DNA of 32,199 nucleotides, from positions 1 to 32,199 of the forward strand of contig JAIFLU010000311.1 in the NCBI GenBank assembly GCA_020048915.1, given 5' to 3'. Under the pieces are notes generated by a model. That model saw nothing but the letters and a program-made list of their open reading frames with translations. It was not told the origin of the DNA and searched no databases. This DNA is from Bacteroidota bacterium (lineage in GTDB: Bacteria; Bacteroidota; Bacteroidia; Bacteroidales; JAAUTT01). A program made the translations under genes and the position numbers. How positions within the stretch are numbered: the first letter of the stretch is position 1; the number at the start of each line of letters is the position of its first letter. This document shows, piece by piece, positions 17,790 to 26,372 of the stretch.

Positions 17790-19898
17790 CTATTGCATAT
17801 TTTGTTCTTCAATTTTTACCAGGCCTTCGTTAGCCATTTCCCAGGTGTTGTTGATGAAATCGCCTGCCCATCTGTTTCTGTCATCAGCAAAATCACGAAG
17901 CAATGGTTCCATTTCTTTACTAAAATAAATGTGATATCGAATAGGAACCCGCAATATTACCTTTAACTTCTGGTCGTTCCAACGGTTATTTTCAGGAAAG
18001 CGGAAAATTGGATCGAGCCATAATACCGAGTCGTTTTGGTCAAAAGTATATTCAATGGCTCTTGAATAGGCATTTGCCTGATTGCTGTTATTTCCGGCAG
18101 CGGATTTAATCAGTTCCACATAAATTTTATCAGAATCGCTTTTTCGGACATCAAATTTGATAGTACCATAATTGATTTTTTCCCCATCTATTTTTAATGG
18201 TCCGTAGTGGTCATCGTTATGTTCGTAAAGCTTATTTTGACTTATCGAATAACGATCGCGGATCTGTAGATTTAGTACTCTGTTTCCGCAAGGTTGAACA
18301 GTGCGAATTTCAATGTCGCTGGATCCGACCAGTTCCAGTCCGTTTTCGGTCATAATCCAGGTTTTGTTTACCATATTATCGTCCCAGTAATCGTCCCTAT
18401 TTTTAACATTATGGAGGAGACGCCTGGTATTTTCGTTGAGGAATATCTTTACGCCAACCGGTAAGCGGATAATTATTTTTGTATTATAAAACTTCCAACG
18501 CTCATCATTTGATACCCGAAAAAAGGGATCAATAGTTAATAGAGTATCTTTTTGGGAATAATTAACCTTAATTTTTTTGGCCGATTCCAATGCTTCCGAA
18601 CGACTATCTCCTCGGGCTTCCCTTATTATCTGAAGTTCGGGGGTAAGCGAGGTAGTTTTTTCAATGTCGATCTGCGTTATCCCTGCAAATTCTTCTTTAT
18701 TAGAGTACTTTAAAGGGATAAACAAGCGGGATTCATTAAAATGGGAAATGAAATCTTCAGCGTCTTCATCAACAGCTGGCGCATTCAGGTAGAAAACACC
18801 TTTTGAAGGAGATGCAAGGTTAATAATTTCTTTAGTACTGTTTTCGGAATTGAAATTTTTCACTTCGTTAAAAATCAGCACAGTGAATGCGATAACCGAT
18901 GCTATCCAAAATATTGCAAGTGTGAGGACTACCCAGCGGTCGTTTGCTTTAAATCGTATGAGAAGCTTTAACCCGCTATAAATCATTCCGATAATTGGAA
19001 GTATGAGAACTACAAATAGCAGGAATATTAGCGTATCGGCATTTATGGGGCTCACAATATTGTAAAGAAAATCCTGCACTGAAGTAAAGTGTTCATTAAA
19101 ATTTCCATGGATCGAAAAATTTTTAAAGTACAAGGCACCAATTATTCCTATTATAAATGAGATGGCCATAAGTATCAGAATCATTCCGAGTAAATAGCGA
19201 AGAAGTCCAAAAATACCTCTTAGCAAGGTTCCCATAAACATAAAAAGTTCATTAAAGAATCCCATAATCCTGCTCCAGAAAGAATCGGGTTTATCCATAT
19301 TTTTTTTGATGTGGCTGAATTCTTCGCGTACGGTTTTTTCAATATTGCTGAGGGTTATATCTTTGCCGCGCATTTCGAGTTTCTGACCCGAAGTTCGTGC
19401 GGCAGGCACAGCAATCCATAGAATAGGATAGAGGATGAACGAAATTCCGCCTGCAAAAATCAGTGCTATGAATAGTATACGGAAAAAGATAGGATCGACG
19501 TCAAAGTAAGCAGCAAAGCCACTACAAACACCTCCAATTGCTGAATTCTCTACATCACGGTATAACCTTCTGGAAGAACGTGTGGAAGCGCCTTCGGTTC
19601 TTGGAGACGAAGTTTCCTCATAATTGGCGCTGTCGGAAGCGGCAATATCTTCGGGTGTTCCTAAAATTGCCAAAATTTCGTCGATATCTTCAATAGCTAC
19701 CGATTGCTTATTTTCTGTTACCTTAGGTTGAAGTAATTCTGCTATTCGCGACTCAATGTCGGTAACAATTTCCATCCCCTCATCGGTTTTGCCGAAATAA
19801 TGGCCGAGCGAATCGAGGTATCTTTGAAGCTTTTCATACGCATCTTCGTCTATATGAAAAACAATTCCACTAATATTTATAATTACAGTTTTTTTCAT
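17790..19898 (-). CDS. PspC-domain envelope protein with duplicated C-terminal domain (702 aa)
   Basis: Large membrane protein of the PspC family found in Bacteroidota. Residues 1-75 form a small cytoplasmic domain starting MKKTVIINISGIVFH that is shared with the paralogue at 20420. The PspC domain follows at about 108-170 (RRLYRDVENSAIGGVCSGFA, then membrane segments). Further membrane helices lie near 215-260, 285-320 and 330-355. The rest (360-702) is a probable periplasmic domain with an internal duplication: the blocks ending NNTWEMANEGLVKI and NKTWIMTENGLELV are clearly related. PspC proteins are tied to envelope-stress sensing elsewhere; here the role is inferred. It starts 10 bp after padR, so it is likely in one operon and subject to PadR control. 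Confidence 0.87.
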   Translation of the reverse strand: MKKTVIINISGIVFHIDEDAYEKLQRYLDSLGHYFGKTDEGMEIVTDIESRIAELLQPKVTENKQSVAIEDIDEILAILGTPEDIAASDSANYEETSSPRTEGASTRSSRRLYRDVENSAIGGVCSGFAAYFDVDPIFFRILFIALIFAGGISFILYPILWIAVPAARTSGQKLEMRGKDITLSNIEKTVREEFSHIKKNMDKPDSFWSRIMGFFNELFMFMGTLLRGIFGLLRYLLGMILILMAISFIIGIIGALYFKNFSIHGNFNEHFTSVQDFLYNIVSPINADTLIFLLFVVLILPIIGMIYSGLKLLIRFKANDRWVVLTLAIFWIASVIAFTVLIFNEVKNFNSENSTKEIINLASPSKGVFYLNAPAVDEDAEDFISHFNESRLFIPLKYSNKEEFAGITQIDIEKTTSLTPELQIIREARGDSRSEALESAKKIKVNYSQKDTLLTIDPFFRVSNDERWKFYNTKIIIRLPVGVKIFLNENTRRLLHNVKNRDDYWDDNMVNKTWIMTENGLELVGSSDIEIRTVQPCGNRVLNLQIRDRYSISQNKLYEHNDDHYGPLKIDGEKINYGTIKFDVRKSDSDKIYVELIKSAAGNNSNQANAYSRAIEYTFDQNDSVLWLDPIFRFPENNRWNDQKLKVILRVPIRYHIYFSKEMEPLLRDFADDRNRWAGDFINNTWEMANEGLVKIEEQNMQ

Positions 19899-19908
19899 GG
19901 CTGCGGTC

Positions 19909-20253
19909 TTATTGGGTTGAGTAGGATTTACGGAAGGTGTTTACAGAGTCAACCAGTTCGTTCCAGGCAAGGTTGAGTTCGTTCAAGAAATTTTTACCGG
20001 TTTCGGTAATGGAATAGTATTTCCGGGGGGGGCCCTGAAGCGATTCCTCCCAGCGGTAGCTTAACAATCCTGCATTTTTTTGACGGGTTAAAAGGGGGTA
20101 CAATGTTCCTTCTACTACTATCATCTCGCCTTTTTTTAATTGGTTGATGATATCGGAAGCATAAGCGTCATTGTCCGAAAGAATAAGTAAAATGCAATAT
20201 TCCAATACCCCTTTCCGCATTTGTGCTTTTGCATTATCGGAATTCATGGTCAT
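19909..20253 (-). CDS. PadR-family transcriptional regulator
   Basis: Small winged-helix repressor of about 112-114 residues. The pattern MRKGVLEYCILLILSDNDAYASDIINQL, then VVEGTLYPLLTRQKNAGLLSYRWEE, GPPRKYYSITETGK is the standard PadR N-terminal domain, and the tail forms the dimer helix. The start could be the ATG at 20253 or at 20247. It sits between two pspC genes, an arrangement common in this phylum, and probably regulates them. A palindrome overlapping the operon promoter (20926-20944) is the candidate operator. Its inducing signal is unknown. Confidence 0.93.
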   Translation of the reverse strand: MTMNSDNAKAQMRKGVLEYCILLILSDNDAYASDIINQLKKGEMIVVEGTLYPLLTRQKNAGLLSYRWEESLQGPPRKYYSITETGKNFLNELNLAWNELVDSVNTFRKSYSTQ

Positions 20254-20298
20254 AACGATCTGGTTTAATTGTTTATTTAGAGCTTGTTAGAAAACCCA

Positions 20299-20420
20299 GT
20301 GTTGGATAAGAAAACACCAGGTTCTGGGCTTGCAAAGGCAGAAAAAACGGAGTTTACTTTTTGTAAATGAGCATTTTTTTGCCGAGCGTTACAAAGAAAT
20401 TGGTGTTTTCTTGCCGACAC
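20299..20420. repeat. MITE-like element between pspC and padR (122 bp)
   Basis: The stretch is bounded by related inverted ends. GTGTTGGATAAGAAAACACC starts at 20299 and TGGTGTTTTCTTGCCGACAC lies at 20401-20420. The inner 12 bp (20308-20319 and 20401-20412) pair perfectly, and the outer parts match with one substitution-type mismatch region and a 1-nt gap. Inside, a small hairpin TTTAC/GTAAA (20353-20367) lies near the centre and GGCAGAAAAAA partly pairs with TTTTTTTGCC. The whole thing could fold into one long imperfect hairpin. It has no ORF. Its right end touches the stop codon of the upstream pspC gene. No target duplication was recognised. Confidence 0.5.
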
Positions 20421-20866
20421 TATTTAATTGGGATTATAATCCACATGAGGATATACAGTAACAGTCCTACTCCAAATCCAAAGAAAAGGACAACAAAAAG
20501 AAGTCGTAAAATTACAGGATCCATGTCCCAATATTCGGCAAACCCACCGCATACCCCGCCAATCATTTTATTGTGGTTGCTTCGGTAAAGCCGGTTGTAA
20601 GTTGATTGATTAGAATTTCGCTGACTGGAAGCAGATTCGTAAGTGGCTTTTATGCCCAATTCCGAAAGAATTTGCTGAACATCGGTAAGCGTTATTACTT
20701 GCTTATTTGCTGCTAGAAGTTGCAAGAATCTTTCGGCTAGGGTTGCTTCAAGTTGTTTGTCGCCTTGTTTTCCCTGTTTGAAAATTCGTTCACGCATAGT
20801 CGAATAGGCATCGTCCTCCATATGAAACAGTATGCCGTTGATATGAATAATAATTACTTTTTTCAT
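20420..20866 (-). CDS. Short PspC-domain protein (148 aa)
   Basis: Paralogue of the N-terminal half of the large PspC protein downstream. Residues 1-70 match its opening domain (MKKVIIIHINGILFHMEDDAY). Residues 90-148 form the PspC domain with IGGVCGGFAEYWDMDPVILR and a hydrophobic hairpin ending in WIIIPIK. It should be an inner-membrane protein with the PspC fold spanning the membrane and the N-terminus in the cytoplasm. It is the first gene of a probable pspC-padR-pspC operon, although 166 bp including an inverted-repeat element separate it from padR. The stop is TAG at 20420-20422, whose last base on the + strand side is the end of that element. Confidence 0.87.
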   Translation of the reverse strand: MKKVIIIHINGILFHMEDDAYSTMRERIFKQGKQGDKQLEATLAERFLQLLAANKQVITLTDVQQILSELGIKATYESASSQRNSNQSTYNRLYRSNHNKMIGGVCGGFAEYWDMDPVILRLLFVVLFFGFGVGLLLYILMWIIIPIK

Positions 20867-20903
20867 GTTTATAGTATTATGTTATACTTACTAAATGACT
20901 ATA

Positions 20904-20936
20904 CAAAGATAAATAAAAAAAACAGTACTATGCAAA
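20904..20936 (-). promoter_or_regulatory. Promoter of the pspC-padR-pspC operon (TTTG-N21-TATCTTTG)
   Basis: On the minus strand TTTG (20933-20936) and TATCTTTG (20904-20911) match the -33 and -7 boxes of the Bacteroidota housekeeping sigma factor, 21 bp apart. The predicted transcript start is near 20897, about 30 nt before the start codon at 20866. Confidence 0.7.
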
Positions 20937-20944
20937 ACATAGTA
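20926..20944. promoter_or_regulatory. Candidate PadR operator (TACTATG-N5-CATAGTA)
   Basis: A perfect 7-bp inverted repeat with a CAAAA spacer is centred on the -33 box of the operon promoter, so a bound dimer would block RNA polymerase. PadR repressors usually bind such palindromes near their own promoter. The link to this PadR is inferred from position only. A partly similar TATAGTATTATG lies between the promoter and the start codon. Confidence 0.5.
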
Positions 20945-21013
20945 GTATTATTTTTAAAATATTTTTTATGTTGTCCAAAAGGTTTATTTTGGTTCACCTA
21001 ATAAAAACGAGCT

Positions 21014-21808
21014 ATGACAGGAATTATCGATAAAATGGAAACCCGGTTTGGAGATCCGGTAGAGTATTTTTTACCCATTGGAACAGAAAAATTGGGTATG
21101 AACCAATTTATTGGTAAATCCTTAACCATCCAATGGACAAACAAAATTCAATGTTTGCACTGCGGAAAAACCACAAAAAAATCTTTTGGGCAAGGCTATT
21201 GTTATCCCTGCTTTATATCTATTCCCGAAACAGAAGATTGTGTTTTAAATCCGCAGCTTTGTCGCGCTCACGAGGGAATAGCCCGCGACATGGTTTGGGC
21301 TGCGGAGCATTGCCTTCAGGATCATTTTGTTTATTTAGCGCTTTCGAGCGATGTAAAAGTTGGTGTTACGCGAAAATCACAAATTCCAACCCGTTGGATG
21401 GACCAGGGGGCATGGAAAGCCATCAAACTGGCAAAAACGCCCAACCGTTATTTGGCCGGTTTAATAGAAATGGAACTAAAAAAAGTGATGCCCGATAAAA
21501 CCAACTGGCGCAATATGCTTAAAAATGTGATAGATCCATCGAGAGATTTGATTTACGAAAAGCAACATGCAGCTGCCAGCCTGAGCGATAGCCTGTCTCC
21601 TTATGTTTTGGAAGAAAATGAGATTGTTGAGGTTCATTATCCGGTATTAACTTATCCCATCAAGCCCGAGAGTGTCGACCTCGAAAAGAAAACCTCAATT
21701 TCCGGCATTCTCACCGGTATAAAAGGGCAATATTTATTATTCGATTCCGGGCAATGTTTAAATGTAAGGAAGCATGGGGGATTTGTAGTGGAGGTGACTG
21801 ATAAATAA
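21014..21808 (+). CDS. DUF2797 domain-containing protein
   Basis: Protein of 264 residues that matches DUF2797 over residues 25-170. A zinc-ribbon-like pair CLHCG (Cys47, Cys50) and CYPC (Cys63, Cys66) is followed by Cys76 and Cys83, then HCLQDHFVYLALSSDVKVGV, TRWMDQGA and TPNRYLAGLIE. The VKVGVTR...PTRWMDQGA stretch has some likeness to GIY-YIG-type folds, but no nuclease activity is established for the family. The C-terminal ~90 residues look like a separate beta domain. It is cytoplasmic and of unknown function. It is transcribed divergently from the pspC operon and converges with the flippase gene 14 bp away. Confidence 0.87.
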   Translation: MTGIIDKMETRFGDPVEYFLPIGTEKLGMNQFIGKSLTIQWTNKIQCLHCGKTTKKSFGQGYCYPCFISIPETEDCVLNPQLCRAHEGIARDMVWAAEHCLQDHFVYLALSSDVKVGVTRKSQIPTRWMDQGAWKAIKLAKTPNRYLAGLIEMELKKVMPDKTNWRNMLKNVIDPSRDLIYEKQHAAASLSDSLSPYVLEENEIVEVHYPVLTYPIKPESVDLEKKTSISGILTGIKGQYLLFDSGQCLNVRKHGGFVVEVTDK

Positions 21809-21822
21809 ACAGGTTAAATTGG

Positions 21823-23301
21823 TCACTTGACTAACTTAAACCGCTGGCCAACTTTATAAACCCCTGCCTTCAGTTTATCAATTTCTATTTGTTCAAAGAA
21901 ATTTAATTTTAGCAGAATGATTGGGAAAATGCCCAATAGGATTATTTTAAGTAGCCACGATAATCCTAAATTGGAAATAGGGAATAACTCTGTCGCCAGA
22001 AAAATTGCTATTCCAATTAAATAGATCAGCATAATTTTTCCCCACTCGAAATTTACTTTCATATATTTCGCCGATAGAATTGAAACAAAAGATATGTAAA
22101 TAACTTGTGCAGCAACAACTGAATAGGCGGCACCCATTATTCCATAACGGGGAATCAGAAAGAGATTCATTATTATATTAACGCAAACTGCCGAAAAGGA
22201 AGGTAAAATATATTCTTTTGTTTTATTATTTAAAAATAATCCCACCCCAACAAAGTAGTTCATTCCCATTATCATAAAGCTAAGCGATAAAACTGGCACT
22301 ACTTTCAAGCCATCCCAATAGTCTATTTGTTTTCCAACAACCCAAAGTATATCCTTATAAAAGAATAAAAAACCAAGAATGAGGAAAGCTAGCAAAAAGC
22401 AATAATATGTGAGCATTTTTCTGTAATACCGGATGTTGTTGGCTTTTTTTTCGTTGTCCATTATCGAAGGGAAATAACTCAAGCCTATTGTTTGAACAAA
22501 TATCAAGTTAATAAAATTTGCAATCCGGAACCCAAATCCATATTTTCCTAATTCTTCAGGAGTGCTTAACCAATTAAGCATAAACCTGTCGGTAATGGTA
22601 AACAAGGTATACCCTATGGTCGAAACCACATAGGGGAATCCAAACCGAAGGGACTGTTTTAAGGATTCAATATCAATCCTGAATTTGCTTTGTGGGATAA
22701 TTATAAATAAAACGCCAATTAGTAAAGCTGCCAAGCCTCCAATTAACCGGGCTAGGAGCATGCCCTGAAAGCCCATTGAAAGACTTACCACAAAATAAAT
22801 GGTGATCGAAAAAGTGATGGCCAATTTGAAAACATTAAATAAAAGATACTGGACAGGCTTCTTCTCGTATTGTAAATACTGAAATGGAATTACATAAAGT
22901 ATTTCTATTAAAACGATCCAAAGCGTAATTTGGAAATTCCCAGATTGCAGTTTACTACCGGTTATTACCTCCGATACAGTCCCCGAAAAAATTAACATGG
23001 GTAAAATCGATGCTAAAGCAAGTATAAAACATCCAAAAAAATTGTTAAAAAGATAAACACCATAGGTGTTCTTTTCCCGCTCTATATAGAAAAATCGTTG
23101 ATGTGCCGGGCCAATACCATAATTTAACAGGGAGGATAAAAAAAGGATGATCGTCTCAAAATATACCAGATAACCGAAATCACCAATTGGAATATGCGTT
23201 TGGTAAATGGGTATCAGAATAAACCCTAACATTTTATTTAAGATACTTCCAAATCCGTAAACGGCTGTCTGCTTTCCCAGACTCTTTATTTTATCAAGCA
23301 T
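21823..23301 (-). CDS. Polysaccharide flippase (Wzx/MVF-type oligosaccharide transporter)
   Basis: Inner-membrane protein of 492 residues with about 12-14 hydrophobic helices. KQTAVYGFGSILNKMLGFIL at the N-terminus and the TDRFMLNWL, GYGILGAAY-like (RYGIMGAAYSVVAAQ) and late hydrophobic segments are typical of the polysaccharide biosynthesis protein family. It would flip undecaprenyl-linked O-antigen or capsule repeat units to the periplasmic side. It lies last in the minus-strand set of GT4, methyltransferase and flippase, 32 bp after the methyltransferase, so one transcript is likely. The specific glycan is unknown. Confidence 0.9.
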   Translation of the reverse strand: MLDKIKSLGKQTAVYGFGSILNKMLGFILIPIYQTHIPIGDFGYLVYFETIILFLSSLLNYGIGPAHQRFFYIEREKNTYGVYLFNNFFGCFILALASILPMLIFSGTVSEVITGSKLQSGNFQITLWIVLIEILYVIPFQYLQYEKKPVQYLLFNVFKLAITFSITIYFVVSLSMGFQGMLLARLIGGLAALLIGVLFIIIPQSKFRIDIESLKQSLRFGFPYVVSTIGYTLFTITDRFMLNWLSTPEELGKYGFGFRIANFINLIFVQTIGLSYFPSIMDNEKKANNIRYYRKMLTYYCFLLAFLILGFLFFYKDILWVVGKQIDYWDGLKVVPVLSLSFMIMGMNYFVGVGLFLNNKTKEYILPSFSAVCVNIIMNLFLIPRYGIMGAAYSVVAAQVIYISFVSILSAKYMKVNFEWGKIMLIYLIGIAIFLATELFPISNLGLSWLLKIILLGIFPIILLKLNFFEQIEIDKLKAGVYKVGQRFKLVK

Positions 23302-23333
23302 GTAGTTGCTTTGCTTCTATATTTTAGTTAAGG

Positions 23334-23933
23334 TTACTTTTGAGGAGTCATTTCGAAGTGAATTTCACTACATGGAAATACTCCGCTTAAGCACTCTTCG
23401 TAATATTCTTTTGTGAAATTATTGATGTTAAAAAGGAGAATGAACCCCCTTTTTATCATATGCCGGACAAAAAATTGAGACTTAAAAACTAATTTTCTGC
23501 TGGTTATATTGAATTTAAAGGAGTTGTAAAATCCTGGAACGGTTCTTTTTAGCTTTGTCGAATCCGTAGCATAATAGTCGAAGGTATAAAGGCCGAAGAA
23601 TTTTTTATGCGTCAAATCGGAGTAATAATGAGGATTTGAAAAGTGAGGGACAATTGCTTTATGAATACCGGTTGGTTTCAAAACCCTATGAATTTCCTTA
23701 ATAAGGAACTCAATATTGTTTATGTGTTCAAGAAAATGAACGGACGAAATTTCATCTACCGAATTGTCCGGAATAAAAGGCAAGCCATTTTCGAGATTTG
23801 TTACAATATCGACTCCCGGAAGTTGAAAAGCATCAATACCAATGGTATCAGCCTGCTTACTCGGACCACAGCCTAACTCAATTACTATTTTCGTTTTATT
23901 CTTTATCAGTTCTAAATATTCTTGTTCAGTCAT
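23334..23933 (-). CDS. Class I SAM-dependent methyltransferase
   Basis: Protein of 199 residues with the SAM-binding motif I VIELGCGPS near residue 17, the acidic motif GIDAFQLPGVDIV, and DNSVDEISSVHFLEHINN, typical of Methyltransf_11-like enzymes in sugar clusters. The later part (PHFSNPHYYSDLTHKKFFG) resembles polysaccharide-locus methyltransferases. It would methylate a sugar, a lipid-linked glycan or a related intermediate. Its ATG lies 1 bp after the stop of the preceding glycosyltransferase, implying translational coupling. Confidence 0.85.
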   Translation of the reverse strand: MTEQEYLELIKNKTKIVIELGCGPSKQADTIGIDAFQLPGVDIVTNLENGLPFIPDNSVDEISSVHFLEHINNIEFLIKEIHRVLKPTGIHKAIVPHFSNPHYYSDLTHKKFFGLYTFDYYATDSTKLKRTVPGFYNSFKFNITSRKLVFKSQFFVRHMIKRGFILLFNINNFTKEYYEECLSGVFPCSEIHFEMTPQK

Positions 23934-23934
23934 T

Positions 23935-24978
23935 TTAAATCGATTTTATTATTTTGTAAAGGAGCTTAAAATTAACTTCCCGACTATATTTTTCTTCTAC
24001 ATATCGACGACCAATTTTACCCATTCTTTCCCTTTCCGCTGAATTTTCAATCAAATATGTTACCGATTTTATCCAATCTTCGCTCCTTTCAGCAAGAAAG
24101 CCATTCTGATTTTCGATTACAATTTCGGAATTAATACCTACCGGGCTTGCCACTACTGGAATTCCAGCGGCCATATATTGAAAGAGTTTGTAACCACCTT
24201 TCCCTTTGGAGTATCCATCGGAAGTCAAAGGCATAATTCCAATGTCCATCATATCCATGTGTTCTGCCTCTTTTGCAAGGTTCCAGGAAACAACTTCTAT
24301 AGGCACTCCAGCAATTCTATAAGTTGGGTCTGCGCCAATCAAAAGTAATTTAATATCGAAATTTCGTTTAATTTCCTGTAAAGCCGATTCAATTAATTTT
24401 AAATATGGGGTTGTATACGAAGAACCTATCCACCCAATTACAATTGGTTGGTTCAAATGTGGTGTGTGGATTTTAAATTTTTCTGGTTCAACGGGCGTGG
24501 TTATTATTTCAATTTTTTCATTTCCTGATGACCTACAAAAAGGAGCAAGTTCAGCGGAGGATATGATAATTTGATCGGCAGCATTTACCATTCTTGTGGT
24601 TTTGTCCGTATTTTTATGCTCTCCGGGTTTGTCAAGGTATATAGCATCGTCAAAATCATAAATAATTTTTGATCGCTTCTTTTTCAGAATTCTTAGTAGA
24701 AATGCCGATAAGAAATAACGTTGTACAAATACTACATCGAATTGAAACAATAGGATATAAAAAAACAATTTGCAAAAAAGAAATCGCTTTAATAAGGGGA
24801 AAATAAACCATTTATAAAGGCCTGTTTGTTTCTTTTGAGGAATTCGGGGAATCCACTTTATACTAAGATTTAATTGTAGTTTAAAATAGTTAAAGTAGAG
24901 CAATGCCCTTGTTCTGCTACTGGCATGATCCCAGGAGCCATCTGTAATAACTAAAATATTATTGTTTTTCCGATTCAA
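23935..24978 (-). CDS. GT4-like glycosyltransferase starting at TTG
   Basis: Glycosyltransferase with a GT-B fold, 347 residues. The N-terminal domain begins NILVITDGSWDHASSRTRA. The C-terminal Rossmann domain has IGWIGSSYTTPYL, the sugar-nucleotide contact GYSKGKGGYKLFQYMAAG, and IPVVASPVG. In the EX7E motif the second Glu is replaced by Gln267, as in a branch of the family. No ATG precedes the domain: the codon before TTG at 24978 is the stop TAA, so TTG is the only sensible start. It is first in the transferase-methyltransferase-flippase set. The donor and acceptor are unknown. Confidence 0.85.
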   Translation of the reverse strand: MNRKNNNILVITDGSWDHASSRTRALLYFNYFKLQLNLSIKWIPRIPQKKQTGLYKWFIFPLLKRFLFCKLFFYILLFQFDVVFVQRYFLSAFLLRILKKKRSKIIYDFDDAIYLDKPGEHKNTDKTTRMVNAADQIIISSAELAPFCRSSGNEKIEIITTPVEPEKFKIHTPHLNQPIVIGWIGSSYTTPYLKLIESALQEIKRNFDIKLLLIGADPTYRIAGVPIEVVSWNLAKEAEHMDMMDIGIMPLTSDGYSKGKGGYKLFQYMAAGIPVVASPVGINSEIVIENQNGFLAERSEDWIKSVTYLIENSAERERMGKIGRRYVEEKYSREVNFKLLYKIIKSI

Positions 24979-24998
24979 TTATAGAAGGATTGAAGCGA

Positions 24999-25006
24999 CA
25001 AATGTA
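24999..25006 (-). promoter_or_regulatory. Probable -7 box of the glycan operon (TACATTTG)
   Basis: TACATTTG on the minus strand matches TAnnTTTG and lies 20 bp before the TTG start codon at 24978. The transcript would start about 10-14 nt before the start codon, so the leader is very short. No TTG/TTTG is found at the normal -33 spacing, so confidence is moderate. Confidence 0.4.
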
Positions 25007-25143
25007 AAAAATTCATACTATTCCTTATCATGGAATTTTTTGTGAAGTGTAAATTGTAATTTTGACCCAAAGTAACAGTTATTAGTTTGTCTTTAGGGAT
25101 TATAATTAGTATTGCCTATACTTGCATTGTTTTGTATTGACAA

Positions 25144-26367
25144 ATGAAAGAAAAAAATAAGTCCATCCTCATATTTACCGATAAATTCCCTTTTGGAACA
25201 TCGGAGGCCTTCTTTGAAAATGAGTTGTTATTTCTAGCAAAATCGTTCGATAAGGTTGCCTTGTTCCCTTTAGAAACTAATAACTCAACTAATCATAGAA
25301 CAATTCCCAATAATATTGAATTAATTACACCCTTATTTAATTCCATAAAAAATAAGCGTGAGTTAATAAAGAAAGGAATTTTCAATAGTTTTTTTCTGTT
25401 TCCTCTTTTTGGTGACCTTAAAGATGAAAGCGTTTGGAAGTCCGTTTCAAAAATTCGAAACTGGATTACATCCTTTTTATTACTCAGAGCAATTTTGGCA
25501 TTTTTTCATAGACTTAATTTTTTGACCAGGCTCAATAACTACGATGTAATATACTTTTATTGGGGAATTCGGTGGAGCCAAATAATACCGTTTTTACCTA
25601 AAGATTTGAGGTCAAAAATTGTGGTTCGGTTTCATGGGTCTGATCTGTATGAAGAGCGTAACCACAATTATATTCCCTTTCGAAAACTTCAGGTTACAAG
25701 AATGGACTTAGCAGTTTTTATTTCCGAAATGGGTAAAAAATATTTCTTATCGCATTATCCAACGGCAAAATGTGAAACATATATTTCACGTTTAGGCACC
25801 AAGGACTATGGAATCGGCCCCTTTTCTAAAACTGCATATATTAATCTGGTTTCGTGCTCCAATATAATAGCATTGAAACAGCTTGATATTATTGCCAATA
25901 GCCTTCGCTATTTGCGCATTCCGGTTAAATGGACCCATCTTGGGGAAGGTTCCTTAAAGGATAAAATCCTTTCTATAACAAGTAATTTACCTGATAGTGT
26001 TACAATTGATTTTAAGGGACAACTTTCATATAACGAACTTATTAGTTTTTATAAATCCAACTCAGTTGATGTATTCCTGAATATAAGTAGCAGTGAGGGC
26101 ATTCCGGTATCGGTTATGGAAGCAATTTCCTTTGGAATACCTGTAATTGCAACTAACGTAGGAGGTACTTCCGAAATAGTAAATGATGAGATAGGTTATT
26201 TGGTGCAACCATCTATATCTCCTCAGGAACTCGCCCAAAAAATAAAGGATTTGATTTCACGGACTGATTATTCCCAAATACGTGTTGAGGCAAGGTTGCG
26301 TTGGGAGAAATTATGCCGGGAAGAATTGTTATATCCTGAATTTATCGCTAAACTTACTGATTTATAA
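25144..26367 (+). CDS. GT4-family glycosyltransferase
   Basis: GT-B glycosyltransferase of 407 residues. The N-terminus ILIFTDKFPFGTSEAFFENE is typical of this subfamily. The donor domain contains GEGSLKDKI, the EX7E motif in SSSEGIPVSVMEA (Glu318 and Glu326), and IPVIATNVGGTSEIV. It should transfer a sugar to a growing surface polysaccharide and is expected at the cytoplasmic face of the inner membrane. It is transcribed divergently from the glycan operon, with a 165-bp shared upstream region that carries a possible -7 box TAATTTTG (25057-25064). Its stop is 5 bp from that of the convergent porP gene. Confidence 0.92.
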   Translation: MKEKNKSILIFTDKFPFGTSEAFFENELLFLAKSFDKVALFPLETNNSTNHRTIPNNIELITPLFNSIKNKRELIKKGIFNSFFLFPLFGDLKDESVWKSVSKIRNWITSFLLLRAILAFFHRLNFLTRLNNYDVIYFYWGIRWSQIIPFLPKDLRSKIVVRFHGSDLYEERNHNYIPFRKLQVTRMDLAVFISEMGKKYFLSHYPTAKCETYISRLGTKDYGIGPFSKTAYINLVSCSNIIALKQLDIIANSLRYLRIPVKWTHLGEGSLKDKILSITSNLPDSVTIDFKGQLSYNELISFYKSNSVDVFLNISSSEGIPVSVMEAISFGIPVIATNVGGTSEIVNDEIGYLVQPSISPQELAQKIKDLISRTDYSQIRVEARLRWEKLCREELLYPEFIAKLTDL

Positions 26368-26372
26368 TACTC

